Shown here: piece after piece, positions 50,901-59,564 of the stretch
Layout of the letters: each line of letters opens with the position of its first letter
Position numbering within the stretch: the first letter of the stretch is position 1
Assembly (NCBI GenBank): GCA_905221615.1
Contig: CAJNDT010004668.1
Location: 1 to 64,000 of the forward strand
Reading direction: 5' to 3'
From: Symbiodinium sp. CCMP2592
Lineage: Eukaryota > Sar > Dinophyceae > Suessiales > Symbiodiniaceae
DNA: 64,000 nt
Position numbers and translations under genes: made by a program
Notes under the pieces: model-generated
Told to the model about the DNA's origin: nothing
The model's database searches: none
Seen by the model: only the letters and a program-made list of their open reading frames with translations

Positions 50901-52816
50901 AGAGCTGTTTCACTATCTGCGAAAGAGAACTTCGTGTTCGAAGGTGAGAAAGTGAAATCAATCATGCCTGGGGCACGTTGCTTCACGGCCTTGATAAGCC
51001 TGTTCACCGCATAGCGGGAACCCATAGCCCTAGTACAACCTGAGTCAAGTATGACAAAGGTAGGGTTCTTATCAAGATTGATCCGCTCTGTGAGAGCAGA
51101 TAGGACGGTGTGCTGCAACGGAAACACCGCTGTTGCAGTTTCAACACCTTGCCCCTCGGATGGTTCAAAGACCTGGGGCACGTAACTCACTGATGAGTTG
51201 TACACGGGTTCTTGGTGCGCGCTCGGATCTGTGCCTCTACCTGATGATCCTGCTTGATTTCTTCTCTTCTTTCTCCGTGTCTTTCTTCGTGAGGCTTGTG
51301 ATGCATAGTATGTATAAGACGTTTGATCGTCATAAGCGGCATAATTCCAACTGGAGTCAGTATAATAACTGTCCTCATACCATGAATCCCAGCTCGGTGC
51401 GGTGGAACTTTCATAGGCCTGTGGAGATCCAGTTTGGTCTCCTTGTAAGGAGGCAGACTTAGCTGTATCCTTACCTTTGCCTTTTGCCTTTGTACCTTTG
51501 AAGGAGCTTCCTTTATCTCCTTTGTCCTTTCCTTTTCCTTTGCCTTTTCCACCTTTTCCTTTTTCCTTTCCTTTACCTTTACCGAAATAGCTGGAATCAG
51601 TTGGATCATGTTCTGCCTGGTTGGCTCTCCCTTTTCCGCGGTATGACCTAAAACGGCCACGTCCTTTTCGCTTGCCACCCTTTGCTCTTCCCGGTGATCC
51701 GGGACGCATTCTTGGTCTTCTTCCCTTTTTGAATCTCCTTGCAACGAAGGCCTCATGGTCATCAACTGTCCAAAAGACAGCTTCTTCATCCTCGGCGGCA
51801 AGAAAGCCTTCCTCAAGGGTGTCTTCGTCTTGGAGCCAGAATCCATCGACTCCATCGTATTCACCCTGATCGAGGATGAGGAAGTTTCGACCTCCGCGTT
51901 TGCGGCGTTGGTCTCTCCTTCCATGGCGGTCCTTCTTGTGAGAAGAGTGCCGAATGTTGGGATCCTGCAGACCAGTTCTGGTCGTTGAGAACTGATCGAA
52001 CATGGTCTGCCGTACCACAGGGTACGTGTAGGTCTCAATTCGGTGACCTTGGTTGGTCAATGCTGTTACCAACCTCTCACGTTGCATCTCATTTAGGTCG
52101 GACTGCACTAGGAAGAGGAGAGCTAGGAGATTATCATTTAGAGGAAACGCTCTTCGATGATTATCAAGGCGTTCCTTGTTCCATGTTTCGAAGAAACGTG
52201 CGGCGTATGTGTCTCTCTCGGTTGCATCCTGTAGGCGCAAGAAGGTTTGATCTGCCTGCACAGCTTGCATGAAATCTGGATGGGCATCCTCCAGAGCTAT
52301 CTCTGGTAAGAGATCCATCCATGAGTTTTTCACGCGCTGTAGCACGATCTCAAACTTGGCAATCCAAGTCACAAAGTCTTGGTTGCCCTTCCATGCCTTG
52401 AATAGGCCGAGGAAACGCCACAGGAAAACGTACTGTTCTCCTTTCACGAAAAATGGACGCATCTTCTTCTTGAAGTAATCTACTCCATCTGGGGCTGCAA
52501 GCCTTTCTCGGTTCAGTGATTCCTTTTGTACTGCGGCCAATCCGGAGAGCCTCGTCTTGAGAGACGGACCTCTTTTGGTGTCATCCAGCGTTGTTATGTC
52601 GCACCAGTCGTCAATCAACTGTTCATACTCAAACCACGAGGTGGTGCCATCATAGGCAGGCGCGATCTTGGGCGTTATGCCTAATGATGCAAGCATGCGG
52701 TCAGATGTTGCATATGACTGTGCGACATAAGTGGCTGGACCTTGGGAGGTCTCTTCGTTCTCATATCCCCCGGAGGATTGGGAACTGCCGTCGGCTTCGC
52801 TATGCGAGCTCGACAT
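44930..52816 (-). CDS. copia-B Gag-Pol, intact 2628-residue polyprotein with methyltransferase-like insert
   Basis: One uninterrupted frame from the ATG at 52816. Gag region to about 51600, with a basic KGKGKGKEKGKG nucleic-acid-binding tract. Aspartic protease ILDSGCTRA (about 51045). Integrase with pre-integrase HHCC (HLKHRHMS...CSAC) and catalytic VDHGE, VVGDQ, RAEAA (about 50000-49330). From about 48800 to 48230 comes a methyltransferase-like domain (FLELYGGSP motif I, VMSPDHSQW at the motif IV position with Asp where Cys is expected, LENPYYSRLW motif VI). A proline/acidic linker precedes RT (HIDLKTAFLQG, AYGLNDAPRRWW, CLHVDDLC with HVDD) and RNase H (DASYRN, TVAELNAL, RTDANNL, ADALTKHS). 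This is a coding-competent Ty1/copia element, unusually long. Its GC is visibly lower than the LINEs around it. Confidence 0.92.
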   Translation of the reverse strand: MSSSHSEADGSSQSSGGYENEETSQGPATYVAQSYATSDRMLASLGITPKIAPAYDGTTSWFEYEQLIDDWCDITTLDDTKRGPSLKTRLSGLAAVQKESLNRERLAAPDGVDYFKKKMRPFFVKGEQYVFLWRFLGLFKAWKGNQDFVTWIAKFEIVLQRVKNSWMDLLPEIALEDAHPDFMQAVQADQTFLRLQDATERDTYAARFFETWNKERLDNHRRAFPLNDNLLALLFLVQSDLNEMQRERLVTALTNQGHRIETYTYPVVRQTMFDQFSTTRTGLQDPNIRHSSHKKDRHGRRDQRRKRGGRNFLILDQGEYDGVDGFWLQDEDTLEEGFLAAEDEEAVFWTVDDHEAFVARRFKKGRRPRMRPGSPGRAKGGKRKGRGRFRSYRGKGRANQAEHDPTDSSYFGKGKGKEKGKGGKGKGKGKDKGDKGSSFKGTKAKGKGKDTAKSASLQGDQTGSPQAYESSTAPSWDSWYEDSYYTDSSWNYAAYDDQTSYTYYASQASRRKTRRKKRRNQAGSSGRGTDPSAHQEPVYNSSVSYVPQVFEPSEGQGVETATAVFPLQHTVLSALTERINLDKNPTFVILDSGCTRAMGSRYAVNRLIKAVKQRAPGMIDFTFSPSNTKFSFADSETALIKERVTLWFNTTPRRDTTIEVLDQGRVPILFSIEQMRNLRMTLECSPTADLATCEAFGLYKTPLPISTNNHLVLDLLGFTSTRKYLPKSGTSFNATETALGARKPKEEGRPYTRIPEGRCPACAGQKRAHTYLKGCDKAPEGAADPPPKGILGKKKPLPSDPAESSAKKPDPPELSGDAPEPSEPPEPSSGSRDKPAESSAPHEPPEEERLEVPPAKTKTPRGLKNLLKKTRKYAVKPPVEEKSTVPGADDGTEVRPLESREYPAPGTDSPTGEETVAEPSPSLPIALRRIHEKLKDPVELYKLHLKHRHMSTDQFKRRTKALQIPKEIYQLYDQLVKKCSACQENVRAPSRAKISGLRSETFGDLTFVDHGELPIPGKNSRLIFLILYDGATNLLTSEVVQDKEEHTTMSIMNDYFEKFQINPKVVVGDQAFMTPKMEAYYNRQNIKPVATGPGTPWPNRAEAAVRLLKHQIKIILQILKDGDPQYNGITMKYGNLVRQACLARNSSITYGGVTPLEMAFGRRPRDVITPENADPNQLTGNPTDTEVTARAIKELANRAYQEARQSDDLRRDLAARLSMTEGPFSLGDKVFYWSEDKSKIGSTGSKHGSWLKGKVISELGGSMVGVDLGTRIVRVNISKLRKNYDITSDVEIPLAPDEETLTSEGSDHASCMVTFDASLQSTDLTVPHQECHWQVTSTGKIDFLELYGGSPRMSHKAALSGLRVGQPVDLRSGLDLEQPQGRSNLLRIIKEQEPTIIVMSPDHSQWSSWYSQWKKGSAKRLSVLKFCESVADHQMKLGRYFVLENPYYSRLWSSPEAKRLFSNRKISYEVCNLQAYGMKDPKGYYESKSSIFMHNLPPQVLTPLQRHSAKTKSPTSPPGDEKGIQGYGLKTKLAQVYPYEFCETFASCLARFLKRDAYASHLSLVTDMLEYSGDECLQGLSELLDQEYSLLTANPLKDSKLLQDPKIRSLVARVNSLSSKTELPLHHSKPSPSLDALVSDITRLRSRLLPGSGFEQCTLYRGTFGTVKALTSVTDGVLVFWNKKKPNSTMTCCLPHQVSWNKVHPSTFSGVLFQMTGGKTSPSVRTPPDVIMSDEEVSPSDPSEPMSTNRSRITSDDVSMPEPDQPMPPGTPPSRPPPPIPPPRLPAVSSDEPVAPARAKPRVHPPPRVPSPRRLGGDVSPRSSSERKVSPHKQKSPSQVPTPKPKPKAHPQGPILPLQQDEEDSEEELVPDDPGQPSAPPHTSGSPEPESDAESEDTRYYSDEEGDLVVDEKDWILLTEEQKLCSNTGSFSMPRYMHGGPVDIREVTSRVRSDRTRYKPTKRFRSDIREEYDLLTEEDKALSLSSPRNSANLTQKAQRKEATAKEKREMKKQFDEAKAAEYQSWLDNDVFELVDTRKLGNIRNYVTGRWVLTLKRDKDGNFLKCKARWVLRGFQDRQKDIQQTDSPAASRPGFRLAIQLAANKLWRLTHIDLKTAFLQGEAYDESRDIICQIPPEAGYPPYIAARMKKPAYGLNDAPRRWWNIVDKALLSYGLVPTRADRCTYVLYGKKSATADAELKKSQPKTMESAIDYLLDPIAGNNAKGRQVHGVVCLHVDDLCMAGDDTFRKAVIESIKKEFAVGSEDTNDIMFVGQRLVWKDATASVPAHISVNQNLAVEALEEIVFDKKLNNEQQCTPQQHTAYRSVLGQINWLQSRTQAHICYRFSRCASKAAKPTIGDIRELNKLVRILKSTEVELRFWPLKGNLRILGYPDASYRNNDDKSSQRAHVIFLAEDRNPKLKGMKQSAAAASSKKNDFSESSIKETSSRGSLVDYESHKITTTTMSTTVAELNALMRCFGTCLFLKGLWADLSSETVPIHIRTDANNLVTTAGTTHLPEQKETHHLIQMLRKESNSGSLDDLAHVSSKYCLADALTKHSAQPDELIKALETGNLPETDIHPPFRELLQHKAFTVRWIIDNLKNAATAVAFLGIDISTEIYRLFYCQGIWW

Positions 52817-52898
52817 TGTGCTGCCTCTTATCCGCTTGGTTAAGCGTTCGGCGAGGCCGACCGCTGTAGCGGACTTTGGGAGGCGGGCGGCCCTTTCC

Positions 52899-52912
52899 GG
52901 GCTCCGCTACCA
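52899..52912 (-). promoter_or_regulatory. Possible primer-binding site of copia-B
   Basis: On the minus strand it reads TGGTAGCGGAGCCC, 80 nt upstream of the Gag ATG. TGG plus a complement to a tRNA acceptor stem is the usual copia PBS form, and TGGTAGCGGAG resembles sites for initiator Met tRNA. The tRNA itself is not in the window, and the flanking bases do not show a clear CA LTR end. Confidence 0.45.
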
Positions 52913-53168
52913 GAAAACTGAGCCGATACACCCACAAGGAAATGCTCCTTGTTAGGAGGTGTATGACCAGTTTATTCCCTAAGGATCAAAGGGCAGCGCC
53001 CTGCACACGGACAGTAGTTGTTTTGTCTTGCTACGCAAGGAGAGCTTGTCTTGTCTCAATATGGTAAAACCACTGTGAGCCAATGGGCAGCGGAATGTAT
53101 ATGTATGAGCATGCAGCCATTGCTGTAGGTACCTGTTAGAGCTACCCCTTTAGAGGTTTACGGAATCA
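52913..53168 (-). promoter_or_regulatory. Candidate 5' LTR/leader region of copia-B
   Basis: Non-coding on both strands. Minus-strand reading shows CATACATATACATT (TATA-like) and GGGAATAAACTGG (poly(A)-signal-like) before the PBS candidate, as expected in an LTR. No second copy exists in the window, so the LTR borders cannot be set. Confidence 0.35.
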
Positions 53169-53190
53169 CCCCCCGCCCCCCCCCCCGCCG
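53169..53190 (+). repeat. Poly-C tract
   Basis: A run of about 22 bases, nearly all C with two G interruptions, at the boundary between copia-B flank and LINE-type sequence. It is prone to sequencing and assembly errors. Confidence 0.85.
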
Positions 53191-54382
53191 AAACGCAAAG
53201 ATCCGGATGTGCTCTATCTCGAGATCGAAACAAGGCGGGGGGCGCAGGGCGATTGGCATCGCCTCACGCTCAACCCGCTCTCCTCGTTGCAGTTTCTCCT
53301 CGGAGAAACGTCGCGACTGGCGGGTTTTACCTGCCGCAGCGCGAGAATATGGCCGGACGGTGGGTTCCTCGGAACCAACTGGTCCTCCGATGAGCTTTCA
53401 CCCCCGTAACCGTGGGCCTCCCGCACCGGTGGAGCACTCAGTCACTGCAGGAGTTGCCTCCTCAGCCCCGGCCGGCTCCCGGCCCCCTCCGGTGGCTGAG
53501 GCCTGTCCCCCGACAGGTCCTAAGAGCCTTTCCTCGCCTTCGGCTGAGGTCGCTTCCCCTTCCCCGGCCCTTGCTAAGGCTCCGAGCCCAGGCCTCCCTG
53601 AACAGGGCACCCCTGCCTCCAAGGCCACCGGCTCTTCGGAGACCCCTGGGGTCAAGCCCTCTGAGGTCGCAACCTCTGGTTCAGTGGGCCACGAGCCACA
53701 GGCTACCGCCGCCTGACACCTCGTCAAAGAAGGGTGAGCCTGCCCCTTCCACACCCCGTGGCCCGGGTAAAGGGGCCACAATCGCCACCGCTGCTTCGGC
53801 AGCTGCAACTCCTGGCGTTGCCTCCACAGCTGGAAGTGGTCCCCTTGAGACCCTCGCCTCCTTGGCTGAGGTTTCGGGTCTCTCCACGGCCCCGCCGGAC
53901 CCAGCTCTCGATGGCCTCGCAGCGGTTGCCGAGCAGAGGGGGGCCAGCCTTAGCTTCCCGAACCCCTCAAGGGGTCTCGGGCGACGAAGCTACGGACTCT
54001 CCAAGCTCGTCTCCTCGCCGGCCGGCTAGAGGTCCGGCTCCAGCTGAGGCACGTCAAGAGCCGGCTCACGTGCAGGTCTTCAGCGAGAACTTCCTCCGCT
54101 GTTTTGCATGCGGCGTCACTACTTCCAATCAACAACTGATGGAAGCAAATGCTGCCCAGCCTTCCGTGCCGTAGGCTCCGAGCCTCGGCACTCGTCTCCC
54201 CAGGCACACCTCAGGCTCCTTCCTCGCCTTTCGGCTGAGGTTCGACCCTCAGCGGTGTTTGGGAGTGCCCCGGGCATCCCTTGGTCCTTTCCTCGCCTGT
54301 TCGGCTGAGGTCTGCTTCTGAGGCAGCTTGCCCGGGCCCCGGTAGAACCCCGCCTGTACAGTCTTTGGTAGGGCCTACCCCT
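53191..54382 (+). repeat. Degenerate LINE-unit 3' portion
   Basis: A GC-rich, proline/serine/alanine-rich frame runs to 53716, then shifts (for example 53734-54029), with no recognised domain. The stretch contains four copies of the CCTCGCC...GGCTGAGGT motif. It ends with tgtacagtctttgg...GAAAATCCC, resembling the LINE-A 3' end. It is probably an eroded LINE or unit truncated at its left end. Confidence 0.45.
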
Positions 54383-56468
54383 GAAAATCCCATTTGGCTC
54401 AAGGCTGTGAGTGCTCAAACCTGCAGTGCCGTCGTGGCCGCCCTGCCTCGAGTCCGTAGCTAGTGCTTTGGCTCCGTAACAGGCTCAAACCCAACCATTG
54501 CTTTTCCTGCCCCTGTGGGCTCGGCGCGTGGGAGGGGTAGTGGCAGTTCCGACCGACGGTCGAGGGCAGTAGTTTAGCGCAATAGCACATCCTTGCCGTC
54601 CTTGCACTACTCCTGTTGTACACTTCACCAGGTTCTTGGTCGCTGGAAGTTTTGCTTGGACGAAGACAGTTGTCGAGGTGCCCTGACCTTGCCTTCGTGC
54701 TGCACCTTCGGCTCCTCGCCTTTGTGGCTGAGGCACTAGTCCGTTTTTCCTCCCTTCACTGTGGTGGACGGTGTCTTCAAAGGTGAGGTTCCTCTTGAGC
54801 TGGTTGAACTGGTCTTCTCCCGCCCCAGACGCAGGGCCCCTTTGTGGATCTGACCGTGGAGAGCGGCAGATTTGCCTTCGCAAGCTGTGCCGGGAGCACC
54901 AGTGTTCTTAGGGCAACCACTTTTTAGTCGTAAGCGTCCCTCGAGGTGCTACAGGCTCTCCTTCGGGTTCCCTCGGGACGAGACAGTGGTTCCTCCCAGT
55001 CTCCTGCAGTACCATACTGCAAGCCCCTTCCCTCCCTCGCCTACTGGGTTGAGGTGGCGTTGCGCTGCCTCCCGCCGTTGGGGTTTAGGATAGGTTAGGG
55101 AGGATTCTTTCTCGCTTGGCGCCTCCGTGCCGCCGGGCTCCCACTCAGCTTTTCTGGCCTGTGATGCAGTGTCGTCTCTCCCCTGGCGTAACTCTCGCAG
55201 CTTTTGCGACACTTCGCCTATACTGCTGGCCTGGAGCTGTTTTGGCTTTTGTTGCTTTAGGCAAAATTTGCTCGCTTTTGCCTGTTTTGCGGAGAAGGTC
55301 CCGCTGCAACTCAAGGGGTTCCTTTGTTATTCACTTCGTTTGGTGCCAGTCGTGCGTCGCGTGTTATGGCCTTCACTTGAGCATGGGCGCCAAGGCCAGG
55401 ACCCTCACTCAGCCTGCTTTTGCCCGGCGGGATTCGGGTGCGAGCTCTGTATACCCCGCCGCACAAGGTTTTATCCTTGCACGCCTGAGTTTGGTGTTGG
55501 CAGTCATACTGTTCTCCGTGGGCTGAGCAGTCCCTGGCTTTCCTCCCTGCAGCACCTTTGGCTTCCTGGCCCCGTTCTTTTTGTTTACCTGCCTTGGGTT
55601 TTGGGTTGCAGGCCCTGTTCCTCCCTCCTGGGTTTCTCAGGGGCAGGTCTCTTTTCTGCCCGTCCTCTTCCATTGCGGCTGAGTGGCACAGCGTTGTTCC
55701 CTGCGCTTGAGAATTGAAGGGAAAGCGTCGTTCCCTGCGCCTCGTTGAGGGGAATGCGTGGGCCCCGCGCTTAAGTCCAAATTGAGGGGCTGCAGCTCTG
55801 TTGCTGTGGCTGCAGATGGGCAGTTGGCAGCTCGTCTCGGCTTGCTTGCGCTTGCAGATGAGCCTTCAGGTTTGGTTGTTTTCTTTAGGCCCTTTTGACC
55901 CTTCCGTTTCCTCCCTCGGGCCAAGGGAGTCGCGCACCTTCGGTCTCTTTTCGGCCAGCAATGCCCACTCAACCTGCCTGTGTGCTTGGTGGACCGTGGT
56001 GTTGTGCAGGCCAGTGGCAGTGTAGCTGAGGTTGCCCCTGTCCTTCGCCCCTGGGCCCAGCCCTCCTCGCTTCTGGCTAAGGTTCACCTCGTACTTTCTC
56101 TTCTCCCCGCCGTTCTCTTTCCTAAGGGCGTTTGGGTGCGATTGGTGGGGTTTAGGATACTCTTTACGAGCCCCTGGAGGTTCCTCTCCAGCCGCTCCCT
56201 CAGGGTCCCCTCTCTTGAGGTTGGCTTCGCCCAGGCTAAGGGCAGCTGCTCTGGCTCCTCACCTCTGGGTTGAGGCTCCTCACCTTCCTGGTTGAGGTTC
56301 GTCACTTTCTGAGGCTTTCGAGCCGGGGCACAAAGTTTTCACCCCCTCTGAGGCTACAGAAGCCAGGACCCCGTTTTTACCCTGGGACTTGCCGAAGGCA
56401 TCCCAAAGGTGGTACTGAAACCCTGTACAGAGGTAGGGCCTCCGCCCCTCGCCTTACTGGCCGAGGTT
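53532..56468 (+). repeat. Short dispersed hairpin motif, about ten copies
   Basis: An imperfect inverted repeat CCTC(G/A)CC - 4 to 7 nt - GG(C/T)TGAGGT at about 53532, 53852, 54222, 54291, 54713, 55035, 56064, 56258, 56278 and 56447. The stems CCTC and GAGG are nearly constant while the loop varies. Two further copies precede ORF1 of LINE-C (31577, 31599). Confidence 0.65.
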
Positions 56469-56568
56469 GCCGTAGCCCTTCACCCAATAGGGGTCTGAGG
56501 TACTCACCCTTCTGCATGGAATTCACGTGTTGAGACCTCGTCTACGACGGCCTCCGCGCTCGGCGAAT
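54383..56568 (+). repeat. Diverged LINE-derived unit (2186 bp)
   Basis: It starts with GAAAATCCC and CCATTTGGCTCAAG and ends at the next GAAAATCCC (56569). Its leader matches LINE-A and LINE-C (gcagtgccgtcgtggcc; ggggtagtggcagttcc). Around 55690-55780 it shares the ccccgcgctt...ttgagggg pattern with the tandem units. No ORF is supportable. Its length is close to that of units 1-4, so it appears to be an older member of the same non-autonomous class. Confidence 0.6.
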
Positions 56569-57302
56569 GAAAATCCCATTTGACCTTGGATGTCCTGATG
56601 TTTTCGGCATGCCTGAAGCTGTGAGGAGTGCTTTTGAGTTAGGAAGTGACTGCACGTTCGTTTCGTCTCGTTTCGTTAGTGCTTGAAGTGTTTTGCTTGG
56701 AGACAGACAGCTGCAAGGTGTTTCACTGTCAGTTAGAGCCCGACGCGACTCCGCTTTGGCTCAAGAAAAAGACCGAGTGCTGCGCGCTCTGTTTTTCACA
56801 TTTACTCCAACTCGTAACAGTTAGCACATTGAGGTACGAGTCACATGCAAGATTCCAACTGCTTGGTGGGCCGTCTCCAGATTGCCATTGCTTGACCGAT
56901 TGAAAGTTGACTTCGAGAATGGACTCATTCCGGCCAGACCAGACGCATCCGCGCATGTTTCGCGTATTCGACTCATATCGAGGCACTTTTTTTCGCCTGC
57001 TCTGCCACTTGCAGACATCTCACTGGGGTTGCAGACTCAACCTTCTCTTTCGATTCAGGCCGCGGGCTTGCTGCATAGCGCGCTGTGGCGCATTTCGAGC
57101 TATTGATGGTTCTCTAGTGGTTGGTCGCCCAGTCGCCCGAGAGGAGAACCAGGCGCAGACGCTCCGGGTGGCGAACGCCCCTGGTTCAGACTGGGGCACT
57201 CTAGGGCGTAGGATCGTTGGAAGGCGACGGAGAAGTTTCTCAGGGAAGGAGGCCTCAGGTCTGGCCTCCAACTTCCTTGCACCGAGTTGATGCCATATCT
57301 CC
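56569..57302 (+). other. Boundary mark and unassigned sequence
   Basis: GAAAATCCCATTTG is followed by ACCTTGG, not by the spliced-leader end, so this may be the right edge of the LINE stack. I see no supportable gene in the rest. Confidence 0.4.
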
Positions 57303-57465
57303 ATGGCGAAAAACGATCATCAGTATTCATATTCAAGACTGAAGGAAATCTACAATGAACGAAATTATCAGATGCTCTATCTCTTGAAGGAGAGTCACTT
57401 TCCTTCGAGTGGTCGTGACATGCAACGACTGTTGACAGCTGGCCGCGCGGCTGGCTCCTCCAGGT
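57303..57465 (+). CDS. Small ORF, 53 codons, possible first exon
   Basis: ATG at 57303, product beginning MAKNDHQYSYSRLKEIYNE and ending AAGSSR. Composition is protein-like (tyrosine, lysine, asparagine) and AT-richer than its surroundings. The stop directly follows CTCCTCCAG/GTGACC, a plausible splice donor, so it could be an exon. No family is recognised. Confidence 0.2.
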
Positions 57466-57479
57466 GACCTTCGTCCTTT

Positions 57480-58390
57480 GCCGACCGTAGGAGTAACGAC
57501 ATACGTCATTGTGTCGATACCCTTAGACGTGTGCACGAGCTACATGGCCCTGGTCTTTAGACCGGGCTCAACTGGGCGGTCTGGTGGGCTCCTGCCGCCT
57601 TTTCGAATCGACACCGATAGTGCACCTGGCAATTGGACTGGGATAGGTTGTGACGGACCTCATGAGGCACGTCGCGGCAACCGACGACATACATCGTCAA
57701 GGTTCAATCATTATCCATGCTGCCTCTGCTCTGGCTTCGACTGCCGGAGTCTAGTTTGGGTCGGTGTGCACACTCGCATGGCTGTTCATGACCACTGCTT
57801 TGCCTTTGTTGCGGGGGGGAGGGGGTCTTGGCTGCGCTGTTCTGAGGTTGCGGCGCACACAAGATGTCCCTGAACACAGCAGGTGCAGATTGATTGCCAG
57901 TGCACGTGGCCTTGCAATTACATGGTCTGGTGGGGACGGGTCTCTTGTGGCAGGTCGGGTCATCTCTGACTGCGACAGCCTTTCCTGTGGAAGCCGCTGG
58001 CACCGACAACATACGTCGTTGAGGTCCTTCTTCCTCCATGCTACTCCTGATTGGGCGCTATGCACCACTGCTAGAGTCCTCCAGGTCCGGTGTGCACGCT
58101 CGATATGGGTGGCCTAGTCGGCGTTCTTTCGGGGCGATGCTCTGGCTTGCGCTGCGTTGGGTTTGGCGCACAACAACTTGTTCCCACGGTCTGCTACCTT
58201 GCCCGGCCACCTGCACTTTGGGTGGCGACTGGTGCCCGCTGGACGCCTGCATCCGAGTCGCCACTGTTTCGCTCGCCGAGGATCGATTGGTTTTGTCCTT
58301 CGGTGTGTGTATGATTCCCCGGCCGGTTTTGAGTTGCTACGACTCTGGCCACCGCATCATGTCTGGAAGCCGCTCACCACAGTGAGCCTT
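57480..58390 (+). repeat. Degenerate tandem repeat, about 310-355 bp period
   Basis: Related segments recur: acgacatacgtcattg (57497), ccgacgacatacatcgtcaa (57681), ccgacaacatacgtcgttga (58003), and the block ggaagccgct(g/c)(g/a)c...ctctggc near 57990 and 58360. In between, gtgtgcac(a/g)ctcg and the gcgcacaa strings repeat in step. The similarity is eye-level only. No ORF spans it convincingly. Confidence 0.4.
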
Positions 58391-59564
58391 GGACTTTTGG
58401 ATTTTGGTGTGCACGATCGTGACGGAACAAAACACAGGGGCTGTCCGTTGTCTGGCGAGACTAGAACGGCTGCCAGAGCTTGGTCTTGGCTCCACCTGTT
58501 GTTTTGGGCAGCTCAGGGCGACGGCTCTTTGTTGCTCCGGATCGGTCGCTGAGGCTCCGTAGTTGTGCTGAACGGCTAACACCGGCAAAGCCTGTGCGCC
58601 GCAGCCCCTGTGGAGCTTCGCCTTCTGTTTCACCGCTTTGTTTAGTTTGACGTTAGGATTGTAGTTTCGCTTGTAAGTAGGAACCGAGAGCTACAGCCGT
58701 AGTCGACGAGGCCCAGTCAAGCCAAAAAAAACACAGTGTTCAAGGCGCCTCTATTCGCTGGAATTCCTATCTATCTGTCGCCCCAAGACTTGAAAAGAAG
58801 ACGGTGATTGGAGTTGACGGACAAGTGTTCACATCGGAATTGAGGTTTGGCTCTCGGCTCCTTCTTCGCACCAAGGCGACCCACTGCAAGACTTGGAAGC
58901 CAGTGCGCGCAGCAGTACTGGCAAGCTAATTGGCTGAATGACTTCGCCGGCGACGTCTGCGTGTCGCAGCTGATTCGTTTCACCTTGGACAGTTTATTCT
59001 GGCTGTATCTTCTTAGCAGAGGAACGAGCGCAGCACCTGCTGTCACCGAGGCCTTATCACGGCTTTCTCCAAGTCCCATTTTTGCAAGAAGTCACACTTC
59101 AAGCACTCTGAGATGGAGGGGCTCTCTTCTTTGTAAGAGCATCCATCATATCAATGGAGTGGTACACCAAGCGTTCAAGAACGGAAAGGTCACGCTCAAT
59201 GCACAAAGGGCAATCCTGATGCTCTTCGGAGTGAAACCACCGTTTTTTCAACTTGAAAGACTGAAAGAAGGTCTCAGTGTTCTTGCAGGAACGTAACTTT
59301 CGAAAAGGGATTTGTGGATGTGCTCACATGAAAGTGTTTCTGTGTCGTCTTCATTGAGCTGTGCTTGCTGCAAAAGGCACTGGAGGTTGTGATAGTCGAT
59401 TTTGACATCTGCCTCTGGAAAACTTCAAATCTTGCCAAGGAGCCTGTCCATTCTAGCAACAAGTTCTTGCCTTGTATGATTCAAAAGGAGGTCCAACGAA
59501 GGCTGCACGGTGCTCGTGGTACTGTGCAAGCACCGTGCTAAGATTGTTCATGGTAACCGGAAAT
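58391..59564 (+). other. No supportable gene
   Basis: Short open frames only, none with recognisable motifs. No leader relic or element boundary is seen. Confidence 0.5.

Noticed and set aside
53207..55717. Several Pro/Ser/Cys-rich frames as host genes
   Set aside because: They overlap one another on both strands, shift frame repeatedly and lie in LINE-derived sequence bounded by GAAAATCCC marks.
57478..58552. Overlapping frames in the 57.5-58.5 kb repeat as a gene family
   Set aside because: The frames do not follow the repeat period, and several frames are open at once on both strands, which points to composition rather than coding.
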